Part shown: positions 6,902-12,189 of the stretch, piece by piece
How the letters are laid out: each line of letters starts with the position of its first letter
How positions within the stretch are numbered: the first letter of the stretch is position 1
Origin: Nitrospira sp.
Lineage (GTDB): Bacteria > Nitrospirota > Nitrospiria > Nitrospirales > Nitrospiraceae
Reading direction: 5' to 3'
Length of the DNA stretch: 12,189 nt
NCBI GenBank assembly: GCA_024998705.1
Contig: JACOEF010000476.1
Span: 1 to 12,189 of the forward strand
The notes under the pieces: generated by a model
The model's database searches: none
The model's input: only the letters and a program-made list of their open reading frames with translations
What the model was told of the DNA's origin: nothing
Translations under genes and position numbers: made by a program

Positions 6902-6905
6902 CGGA

Positions 6906-8096
6906 TTACAGCGTCACGCCTTTGATTCTCGCCACCTGCTGCACATCCTTATCACCGCGCCCGGACAGGTTCACGATCAGGACCTGGCTCTTCTTCATTG
7001 TGGGCGCGCACTTCACCACCTCGGCAATGGCGTGGGCACTTTCCAACGCAGGCATGATCCCCTCCTCCCGCGCAAGCAGATCGAATGCCGCTAAGGCCTC
7101 GTCATCCGTGACCGACGTATATTGGGCGCGATTGGTTTCCTTGTAGTAGCTGTGCTCCGGCCCCACCGCCGCATAGTCCAAACCTGCGGAGACGGAATGG
7201 GTGAGATTCACCTGGCCGTTCTCATCCTGCAGCAGATAGGTCATGGTCCCTTGAAGCACGCCGGGGCGACCGCCTGCGAACCGGGCCGCATGTTTGCCGC
7301 TCTCGACACCCAACCCGCCGGCTTCCACCCCGACCATTCTGACTTTCTTATCCTGGGCGAAGGCGTGAAACAACCCCATCGCGTTGCTGCCGCCGCCGAC
7401 GCAGGCGATCAGACAATCGGGAAGGCGACCTTCCGCCGCCAGGATTTGCTTCCGGGCCTCACGTCCGATCACAGATTGAAAATCTCGGATCATCATCGGG
7501 TAGGGATGCGCGCCGAGGACCGACCCCAGCACGTAGTGCGTGGTCCGCACATTCGTCGTCCAATCCCGCATCGCTTCGCTGATGGCATCCTTCAATGTGC
7601 GGCTGCCGGCATCCACACCGGTGACCGTCGAGCCAAGGAGTCGCATGCGGAACACGTTCAGTGCCTGCCGCTGCATATCTTCCGTGCCCATGTAGATCTC
7701 GCATTCAAGACCGAACATCGCAGCCACCGTGGCCGTCGCCACTCCATGCTGGCCCGCGCCGGTCTCTGCAATGAGACGAGGTTTTTTCATGTGTTTCACC
7801 AGGAGCGCCTGCCCGATCGCATTGTTGATCTTATGGGCACCGGTATGACACAGGTCTTCGCGTTTCAGATAAATCTTCGCGCCGCCCAACCGCTTCGTGA
7901 GTCGCTGCGCGAAGTACAGGGGCGTCGGCCGCCCGACATACTCTTTCAAATAATGCCTGAGTTCGGCTTGAAATCCCTTCTCCCGACGCGTGCGCTGATA
8001 GACCTCTTCCAACTCCAGCAGCGCCGGCATGAGGGTCTCGGGAACATATCGTCCGCCGTAGGGGCCGAACCGCCCACGTCGATCTGGTATCGCCAT
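6906..8096 (-). CDS. trpB: Tryptophan synthase beta subunit
   Basis: TrpB is the PLP enzyme that condenses indole with serine to form tryptophan, in complex with TrpA. The 396-aa protein is full length for the TrpB1 type. It opens [15 protein letters not shown]. The PLP lysine is Lys89 in HTGAHKINN, the catalytic Glu111 is in AETGAGQHG, and [11 protein letters not shown] is the phosphate cradle for PLP. Lys169 in SRTLKDA corresponds to the beta Lys167 of enteric enzymes (offset of 2), the residue that normally contacts alpha Asp56. The ATG has AAGGA 6 nt upstream. The gene begins 47 nt after trpF. That gap (8097-8143) is A+T-richer than its surroundings and contains no heptad repeats. Confidence 0.97.
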   Translation of the reverse strand: MAIPDRRGRFGPYGGRYVPETLMPALLELEEVYQRTRREKGFQAELRHYLKEYVGRPTPLYFAQRLTKRLGGAKIYLKREDLCHTGAHKINNAIGQALLVKHMKKPRLIAETGAGQHGVATATVAAMFGLECEIYMGTEDMQRQALNVFRMRLLGSTVTGVDAGSRTLKDAISEAMRDWTTNVRTTHYVLGSVLGAHPYPMMIRDFQSVIGREARKQILAAEGRLPDCLIACVGGGSNAMGLFHAFAQDKKVRMVGVEAGGLGVESGKHAARFAGGRPGVLQGTMTYLLQDENGQVNLTHSVSAGLDYAAVGPEHSYYKETNRAQYTSVTDDEALAAFDLLAREEGIMPALESAHAIAEVVKCAPTMKKSQVLIVNLSGRGDKDVQQVARIKGVTL

Positions 8097-8143
8097 GTCT
8101 CTTCCTTCAGCTAGTCGTAAAAAATAAAAGTATAGACGCTACC

Positions 8144-8776
8144 CTAGCGGGAGACAAGCCTGACGGCCTGCACAAAGGCCCGGACCTTCTCATGATCCTT
8201 CCGACCCGGCGAGGCCTCGACACCGCTGCTGACATCGACGCCATAGGGCCGCACCTGCTCGATGGCATGCGCAACGTTCTCCGGCGTCAACCCTCCGGCT
8301 AGGAGAATACGCGTCACCGCTGCCGCTTCGGCGGCCAGCGACCAATCGGCCACTTGGCCGGTCCCGCCATAGGCGTCTGGCGAAAACGCATCCACCAAAA
8401 ATCCCCGCACGCCGGCGCGGCCTTGAAACTCAGCCAGGGCCAGAAACGAGTGCCGATCCCGGAGACGAATCGCCTTTAGCATGGGTCGCCCCAGCTGCTC
8501 ACAATAGGCCGCCGTCTCATCGCCATGGAGTTGCGCAAGAGCCAGTCCACAGCTGTCCATCACCTCGCGCACCACTTTCGCTTCTTCGTTCACGAACACG
8601 CCGATCGGCAGTACGAAGGGAGGCAGCTCCTTCACGATGGCCTTCACCACCGCCATGTCCGCGCAACGAGGGCTCTTCTTATGAAACACGAACCCCACCG
8701 CATCCGCGCCGGCTTCCACTGCCACCGCCGCATCCTCGGCATTCGTCAGACCGCAAATCTTGACCTTCACTGCCAT
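8144..8776 (-). CDS. trpF: Phosphoribosylanthranilate isomerase
   Basis: TrpF carries out the Amadori rearrangement of N-(5-phosphoribosyl)anthranilate to CdRP, the substrate of TrpC. The 210-aa TIM barrel is of usual size. Marks in order are the N-terminal VKICGLT with catalytic Cys8, GFVFHKKSPR, VFVNEE, LAQLHGDE, catalytic Asp129 in FLVDAF, AYGGTG, LAGGLTPENV, and GVDVSSGVE followed by PGRKD, which binds phosphate. ATG 8776 is preferred. GTG 8779, one codon upstream, is equally in frame. The start is 1-4 nt after the stop of the small lipoprotein gene, so translational coupling to it is likely. Confidence 0.95.
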   Translation of the reverse strand: MAVKVKICGLTNAEDAAVAVEAGADAVGFVFHKKSPRCADMAVVKAIVKELPPFVLPIGVFVNEEAKVVREVMDSCGLALAQLHGDETAAYCEQLGRPMLKAIRLRDRHSFLALAEFQGRAGVRGFLVDAFSPDAYGGTGQVADWSLAAEAAAVTRILLAGGLTPENVAHAIEQVRPYGVDVSSGVEASPGRKDHEKVRAFVQAVRLVSR

Positions 8777-8780
8777 CACG

Positions 8781-9095
8781 TCAGCAACTCGTCTTGCTCT
8801 TCTGCGTGCCGTAGAAGCCGCGATAGGACCACTGACAAGCCTGTCCTTTACCGTTGAACGTCAAGCCGATCAAATCCTGCCGCCCGTCCTGCTGAGGAAT
8901 CGACCATTCGCACACTTCGCCGCCGTCCTTGAAGGAATGGCACCGCGTGGGAATGCCCATTTCCTTGATGCGATCGTCTTTGCTGCTGCCCATCCAGGAG
9001 TCCCACTTCGGGGAATATTCATGGATCTCCTGATTCACGCATCCGGCTAAGGTCAGTAGCGCCGCCATCACAGCGAGAGAAAGTTGCGTCTTCAT
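8781..9095 (-). CDS. Small cysteine-rich lipoprotein inside the trp operon
   Basis: This is a 104-aa predicted lipoprotein. The signal peptide MKTQLSLAVMAALLTLAGC has a clear lipobox (LAGC, acylated Cys19). The mature 86 residues include four further Cys (52, 62, 87, 104), enough for two disulfides in the periplasm. The pattern W..WMGSSKDDRIKEMGIPT, then FKDGGEVCEW, then LTFNGKGQACQWSYRG resembles small BamE/SmpA-like lipoproteins, in which a W.G....D.....G.P segment is followed by a dG.v..w pair of strands. That fold is inference. The start is well fixed by AAGGAG (plus-strand ctcctt, 9101-9106) 5 nt upstream. It overlaps the restored trpC stop as ATGA (9095-9092) and is almost contiguous with trpF. 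No tryptophan-related function is evident. Confidence 0.85.
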   Translation of the reverse strand: MKTQLSLAVMAALLTLAGCVNQEIHEYSPKWDSWMGSSKDDRIKEMGIPTRCHSFKDGGEVCEWSIPQQDGRQDLIGLTFNGKGQACQWSYRGFYGTQKSKTSC

Positions 9096-9264
9096 GGCTT
9101 CTCCTTGTTGGATTCATCGCCCAGCAACTCACGAATCTTCACGCCGATATCCTGCGCCCGGATCAATGACTCGCCGATCAGCATGGCATGGACACCGGCC
9201 TCCACCAACCGCGTGACATCCTCCCGCTTGTGAATCCCGCTTTCGCTCACGATCAGCTTGTCAC
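9092..9264 (-). pseudogene. trpC: Out-of-frame 3' end of trpC
   Basis: Read on the minus strand in the frame of the TGA at 9094-9092, this stretch encodes DKLIVSESGIHKREDV, then GVHAMLIGESLI and KIRELLGDESNKEKP. This is the C-terminal fifth of indole-3-glycerol phosphate synthase. It holds the catalytic Glu-Ser (VSESGI) and the phosphate-binding loop (MLIGES). It follows directly on the truncated trpC frame with a shift of one base. The retained coding quality and the ATGA overlap with the next gene show that this is the native 3' end, separated only by the indel. It has no start of its own. Confidence 0.88.
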
Positions 9265-9915
9265 CGGAATGCGCTTCGCCAAGCGCAGGGTCACGCCCAG
9301 GTCCGTCGAAAAGGTCTTGAGGTCACGATTGTTGATGCCGATCATCCGCACATCCGGAAGCCATTCCAACACGGTATCGAGTTCACGCTCATGGTGCGTC
9401 TCCACCAGCACATCGAGCGACAACTCTTTCGCCAGGGCCGAAAAATCGATCAACTGGCGTTTCTCCAGACCGGCCACGATCAACAGCACCGCGTCCGCGC
9501 CATGGGCCCTGGCTTCGTAGAACTGAATGTCAGCCACCATGAACTCTTTGTTCAGCGCCGGCAGACCGACGTTCCGTTTCACCTCAGCGAGATACTCCAA
9601 GCTGCCCTGAAAAAAATCCTTATCCGTCATCACGGAGACAGCCGCGGCCCCATGCTCCCGATAGGCTTCGGCGATGGCCACCGGCTCAAACCGCTGTTCA
9701 AACTCGGGGCGCAACAGGCCCAGGCTCGGTGAGGCCTTCTTGACCTCCGCAATCAGTGCGGGCCTGGTCGGTGTTCGTCGCGCGTCGAGGTTCACCGCAA
9801 ACCCCAGCGTCGGGCCAGCATCACGAATCCTGATCTTCAGCTCCGCGAGGTAGCCGCGGCTGTTCTTGTGGCGAATTTCCGCTCTTTTATGTTCGAGAAT
9901 TCGATCGAGAATCAC
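9253..9915 (-). CDS. trpC: Indole-3-glycerol phosphate synthase, truncated by a frameshift
   Basis: TrpC converts CdRP to indole-3-glycerol phosphate. The open frame gives 220 aa; an intact family member is about 255-275. Visible active-site parts are LIAEVKKASPS (Glu57, Lys59, Ser62-Ser64), Lys123 in LNKEFMV, Glu172 in LVETHHERE and Asn195 in IGINNRDLKTF. After LAKRIP (Pro217) the frame reads Val-Thr-Ser and stops at 9253. The remaining family sequence continues in another frame to 9092 and holds the missing Glu-Ser of VSESGI. One extra base near 9258-9266 would restore a 274-aa protein. The start is GTG 9915, 4 nt after the trpD stop, with GAAGG 12 nt upstream. An upstream ATG at 9984 would add 23 unrelated residues inside trpD. 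The frameshift is either a sequencing error or a true mutation. Confidence 0.9.
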   Translation of the reverse strand: MILDRILEHKRAEIRHKNSRGYLAELKIRIRDAGPTLGFAVNLDARRTPTRPALIAEVKKASPSLGLLRPEFEQRFEPVAIAEAYREHGAAAVSVMTDKDFFQGSLEYLAEVKRNVGLPALNKEFMVADIQFYEARAHGADAVLLIVAGLEKRQLIDFSALAKELSLDVLVETHHERELDTVLEWLPDVRMIGINNRDLKTFSTDLGVTLRLAKRIPVTS

Positions 9916-9919
9916 GATG

Positions 9920-10936
9920 TCACAATGCCTTCTTCGTGAATGCGATGAGCTGATCCAGCTTCTCCATCGCCGCACCCGCGTCAATGGCCTGCTGGGCCAG
10001 ATGAAACCCTTCCTGCAGCGTCTTCGCCTTGCGTCCGGCCACGAGCGCCGGCGCGGCGTTCAGGCACACAATGTCGCGCTTCGGCCCTTTCCGCCCCCGA
10101 AAAATATCGCGTGTGATGGCGGCATTGTCTTCCGCACTCCCACCGACCAGCTCTTTCGGCCTGACGCGTGTGAGCCCGAACTCCGTCGGATCGATGGTGT
10201 AACTGGACACCACGCCGCTCTTGCCCTCTGAAATACGCGTCCGGTCGGTCACGGTCATCTCATCCAAACCGTCCATACCGTGCACGACAAAACAATGTTG
10301 CGCGCCCAGGTGAAGCAGCACCTTGGCCAACACCTCCGTCAGGCCGGCGTCGAAGACACCCACGACCTGGATCCGAGCGCCGGCCGGATTGGTCAATGGA
10401 CCGAGAATATTCAGCATCGTACGAATCCCCAGCTCATGCCGCGGCTGGGCGCAGTGTTTCATCGCGCTGTGGTAAAGCGGCGCAAAGAGAAACCCAATTC
10501 CCACCTCGTTCACACAATCGGCGACCCGATCAGGCGGCAAATCGATCGCAACACCTAACGCCGCCAGCACATCGGCACTGCCTGATTTGGACGAGACCGA
10601 CCGGTTCCCATGCTTCGCGACGGTCAGACCAGCGCCCGCCACCACGAACGCCGCAGTCGTCGAAATGTTGAAGGTATGAGCCCGATCGCCGCCGGTCCCG
10701 CAGGTATCGACCACCTGGGAATCTCTGACGCGGATCTTCGTCGCGCGGGCCCGCATGGCCTGCACCGATCCGGCGATCTCCTCGACCGTCTCCCCCTTCA
10801 TGCGCAGCCCCATGAGGTACGCGGCGATCTGAGCTGGCGTCGCCTCACCGTCCATGATCTCGCCCATGACGGCTTCAGCCTGTTGTTCGGTGAGATCCGC
10901 CCGTTCGGCTAATGTATGGATGGCGTCTTTGATCAT
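9920..10936 (-). CDS. trpD: Anthranilate phosphoribosyltransferase
   Basis: TrpD transfers the phosphoribosyl group from PRPP to anthranilate. The 338-aa length is typical. The all-helical N-terminal domain (1-70) is followed by the PRPP loop VVDTCGTGGDRAHTFNIS (75-92), KHGNRSVSSKSGSADVLAALG (108-128), the anthranilate-binding Arg166 in PRHELGIRT, ILGPLTNPAGA, and the metal-binding Asp225-Glu226 in MDGLDEMTVT. The C-terminal NAAPALVAGRKAKTLQEG is conserved as well. It is a separate protein and is not fused to TrpG as in enteric bacteria. No Shine-Dalgarno sequence is seen before the ATG; the 8 nt upstream are pyrimidine-rich. The stop is 4 nt before the trpC GTG. Confidence 0.96.
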   Translation of the reverse strand: MIKDAIHTLAERADLTEQQAEAVMGEIMDGEATPAQIAAYLMGLRMKGETVEEIAGSVQAMRARATKIRVRDSQVVDTCGTGGDRAHTFNISTTAAFVVAGAGLTVAKHGNRSVSSKSGSADVLAALGVAIDLPPDRVADCVNEVGIGFLFAPLYHSAMKHCAQPRHELGIRTMLNILGPLTNPAGARIQVVGVFDAGLTEVLAKVLLHLGAQHCFVVHGMDGLDEMTVTDRTRISEGKSGVVSSYTIDPTEFGLTRVRPKELVGGSAEDNAAITRDIFRGRKGPKRDIVCLNAAPALVAGRKAKTLQEGFHLAQQAIDAGAAMEKLDQLIAFTKKAL

Positions 10937-10944
10937 GAGGGGTG

Positions 10945-10972
10945 CGATCAGTATCGGCTATCGGCAATCAGT
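10945..10972 (+). repeat. Heptanucleotide array (ATCGGC-type) in the trpG-trpD spacer
   Basis: Four 7-mers follow in phase: CGATCAG, TATCGGC, TATCGGC and AATCAGT. The middle two are identical. The unit differs from the ACG type in the E-G and B-A spacers but has the same period. Its right end (gcaatcagt, 10964-10972) is repeated in inverted form at 10993-11001. Confidence 0.5.
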
Positions 10973-11017
10973 CGGAAGGCCTCGTAGAGAACACTGATTG
11001 CAGCCGGCCGACGGCTG
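10964..11017 (-). repeat. Inverted repeats in the trpG-trpD spacer
   Basis: A perfect 9-bp inverted repeat, gcaatcagt (10964-10972) and actgattgc (10993-11001), has a 20-nt loop. Directly beside it is a 6-bp GC-rich hairpin, cagccg (11001-11006) and cggctg (11012-11017), with a 5-nt loop. The second begins 4 nt after the trpG stop on the transcribed strand. Neither is followed by a U-run, so RNA processing or stability is likelier than termination. Confidence 0.5.
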
Positions 11018-11021
11018 TGGG

Positions 11022-11585
11022 CTAGAGTTTCAAGAAATTCCTGAGCAGCTCCTTGCCCGCGGTGGTGAGGATCGACTCCGGATGGAATTGCACACCCTCG
11101 ATACCCAACGTCTTATGCCGCATGCCCATGATCTCGCCTTCAGCCGTCTCGGCGCTAATCTCGAAACAGCCCGGGAGATTCTTGCGGTTCACAATGAGCG
11201 AATGGTAGCGGGTGGCCTCAAACGGGTTCGGAAGGTTGCGGAAAATGGTGCGACCATCGTGGCGCACCATGGAGGTCTTGCCATGCATCAGACGCTCGGC
11301 ACGGATCACTTCGCCGCCGAACGCAACCGCCAGCGATTGGTGACCGAGACAGACACCAAGCAACGGCAATTTGCCCCCGAAATATCGAATCACCTCCACC
11401 GATATGCCTGCTTCGTTCGGCGTGCAGGGGCCAGGCGAAATGACCAGACGGCGCGGTTTCAACGCTTCGATCTCCTGGATGGAAATCTTGTCGTTCCGGT
11501 AGACGACCACATCTTCCCCCAACTCGCCGAAATATTGCACGAGGTTGTAGGTGAAGGAGTCGTAATTGTCGATCATCAACAACAT
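11022..11585 (-). CDS. trpG: Anthranilate synthase component II (glutamine amidotransferase)
   Basis: TrpG releases ammonia from glutamine for anthranilate synthase component I (TrpE). The 187-aa class I amidotransferase has [14 protein letters not shown] at the start, [11 protein letters not shown] (50-60, oxyanion region), nucleophile Cys79 in [10 protein letters not shown], and His168-Glu170 in QFHPESILT. The start at ATG 11585 is chosen because the family begins there. The open frame runs 24 codons further to 11657, but that part reads through heptad repeats and encodes an unrelated charged stretch. Paralogous PabA is nearly identical in motif content, but the position between trpE and trpD favours TrpG. 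It may also serve folate synthesis. No clear Shine-Dalgarno sequence precedes the ATG. Confidence 0.95.
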   Translation of the reverse strand: MLLMIDNYDSFTYNLVQYFGELGEDVVVYRNDKISIQEIEALKPRRLVISPGPCTPNEAGISVEVIRYFGGKLPLLGVCLGHQSLAVAFGGEVIRAERLMHGKTSMVRHDGRTIFRNLPNPFEATRYHSLIVNRKNLPGCFEISAETAEGEIMGMRHKTLGIEGVQFHPESILTTAGKELLRNFLKL

Positions 11586-11591
11586 ATGAAG

Positions 11592-11626
11592 TACTCGTCG
11601 CTCGTCGTTCGTGAATCGTATCTCGT
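11592..11626 (-). repeat. Heptanucleotide array (ACGA-type, minus strand) upstream of trpG
   Basis: On the minus strand five 7-mers follow in exact phase: ACGAGAT, ACGATTC, ACGAACG, ACGAGCG and ACGAGTA. They end 6 nt before the trpG ATG. ACGAGAT also occurs in the array at 6742-6769, and the 12-mer tcgtatctcgtc is identical at 11616-11627 and 6745-6756 (plus strand). The array occupies the place where a ribosome-binding site would be expected. Confidence 0.65.
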
Positions 11627-11643
11627 CACTGCACCGTTCCTGC

Positions 11644-11676
11644 GCTTCACGCTTCACCCTTCACGATTCACGCGCT
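11644..11676 (+). repeat. Heptanucleotide array (GCTTCAC-type, plus strand) after the trpE stop
   Basis: Four 7-mers follow from 11644: GCTTCAC, GCTTCAC, CCTTCAC and GATTCAC. The same array in another phase reads ACGCTTC, ACCCTTC, ACGATTC, and ACGCTTC also occurs at 6874-6880. acgattcac (11663-11671) is the perfect inverse complement of gtgaatcgt (11611-11619) in the opposite array, so the E-G mRNA spacer can fold into a stem with a 9-bp core. The array abuts the trpE stop codon. Confidence 0.65.
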
Positions 11677-12189
11677 CATTCCAACCCCTGCTCGGCGAGT
11701 TCGATGGCTTTCATCATCGCCCGCGCTTTGTTGCAGGTTTCTTCATATTCATGCTCGGGATTCGAATCGGCCACGATGCCCGCGCCGGCTTGAATATAGG
11801 CCTGCCGCCCCTTGATGACGACGGTCCGGATGTTGATACACATGTCCATATTGCCGGAGAAACCGAAATACCCCACCGCCCCCGCGTAGGGACCACGGCG
11901 CGTCGGTTCCAACTCCTCGATGATCTCCATCGCGCGAATCTTCGGCGCACCCGACACGGTCCCCGCCGGAAAGCAGGCCCGCATGACGTCGTACACCGAT
12001 TTGCCCTTTTCCAACTGGCCCGTCACCTGCGACACGATATGCATGACGTGGGAATACCGTTCGACCTGCATCAGCGACTCGACTTTCACCGAACCGCGCG
12101 CCGCCACTCGACCCACATCGTTCCGGCCCAGATCCACCAGCATCACATGTTCCGCGCGTTCTTTTTCATCCGCCAGCAGGCGTCGTCCG
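11676..12189 (-). CDS. trpE: Anthranilate synthase component I, C-terminal part (5' end beyond window)
   Basis: TrpE converts chorismate to anthranilate with ammonia supplied by TrpG. The last 170 codons are visible, open to the right edge of the window. Signature segments of chorismate-utilising enzymes are [44 protein letters not shown] (the conserved GTVSGAPK motif), [16 protein letters not shown] and [19 protein letters not shown]. These match TrpE better than PabB, and the neighbouring trpG and trpD confirm it. The regulatory N-terminal part (tryptophan feedback site) is outside the window, as are the operon promoter and leader. The stop TGA (11678-11676) runs directly into heptad repeats. 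Confidence 0.95.
   Translation of the reverse strand, partial: GRRLLADEKERAEHVMLVDLGRNDVGRVAARGSVKVESLMQVERYSHVMHIVSQVTGQLEKGKSVYDVMRACFPAGTVSGAPKIRAMEIIEELEPTRRGPYAGAVGYFGFSGNMDMCINIRTVVIKGRQAYIQAGAGIVADSNPEHEYEETCNKARAMMKAIELAEQGLE

Noticed and set aside
7122..8114. 330-aa open frame on the plus strand opposite trpB
   Set aside because: It is antisense to an intact, highly conserved trpB, and no recognisable motif is present.
9916..9984. ATG start of trpC at 9984
   Set aside because: It overlaps the trpD 3' end and adds a non-homologous Arg/Ser-rich stretch. GTG 9915 gives the usual ILDRILEHKR start 4 nt after the trpD stop.
11586..11657. Upstream extension of trpG by 24 codons
   Set aside because: It reads through the heptad repeats and gives a charged stretch unrelated to the family. 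[11 protein letters not shown] at 11585 is the natural N-terminus.
11586..11676. CRISPR array
   Set aside because: The repeats are 7 bp, degenerate and directly tandem with no unique spacers, and no cas genes are present.

Overview
The window is a GC-rich bacterial chromosome segment with tightly packed genes. It holds housekeeping and envelope genes on the plus strand (1-4632) and a tryptophan biosynthesis operon on the minus strand (5918-12189). A GAF-domain gene lies between the two blocks and converges on the first. The protein sequences and gene order suggest a Gram-negative, Nitrospira-like (Nitrospirota) bacterium. That assignment is inference from general resemblance, since no marker gene is present. 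An outer membrane is supported directly by LolC/E and LolD homologues, a beta-barrel protein and two lipoproteins.

Plus strand, 1-4632. The 3' end of lysS (lysyl-tRNA synthetase) is followed 2 nt later by a lolC/lolE-type permease gene and then by lolD. Together these encode the lipoprotein-releasing ABC transporter. After a 144-nt gap with a good sigma70-type promoter comes a signal-peptide-bearing outer-membrane protein of the TraF/PorV-like type. Next is a 201-aa lipoprotein with a CsgG/LpoB-like look. The lipoprotein gene ends 2 nt from the end of the convergent minus-strand gene at 4635-5708, which encodes a GAF-domain protein with a very basic N-terminus.

Minus strand, 12189 down to 5918. 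The gene order in transcription is trpE (partial)-trpG-trpD-trpC-(small lipoprotein)-trpF-trpB-trpA. These supply all the enzymes from chorismate to tryptophan. Anthranilate synthase (TrpE+TrpG) makes anthranilate, TrpD adds phosphoribosyl, TrpF isomerises, TrpC closes the indole ring, and TrpA/TrpB make tryptophan. The promoter and any leader or attenuator lie upstream of trpE, outside the window.

Four points stand out. (1) trpC is interrupted by a one-base frameshift near 9258-9266; the remaining catalytic residues and the natural stop are in the next frame. (2) The longer spacers inside the trp operon (E-G, G-D and B-A) contain degenerate heptanucleotide tandem repeats. In E-G and B-A these occur as two oppositely oriented arrays, and E-G and G-D each carry 9-bp perfect inverted repeats. 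(3) TrpA has Tyr at position 56, where the alpha-subunit Asp that contacts the beta-subunit Lys is expected. (4) A cysteine-rich lipoprotein gene is inserted between trpC and trpF and overlaps the restored trpC stop by 4 nt.
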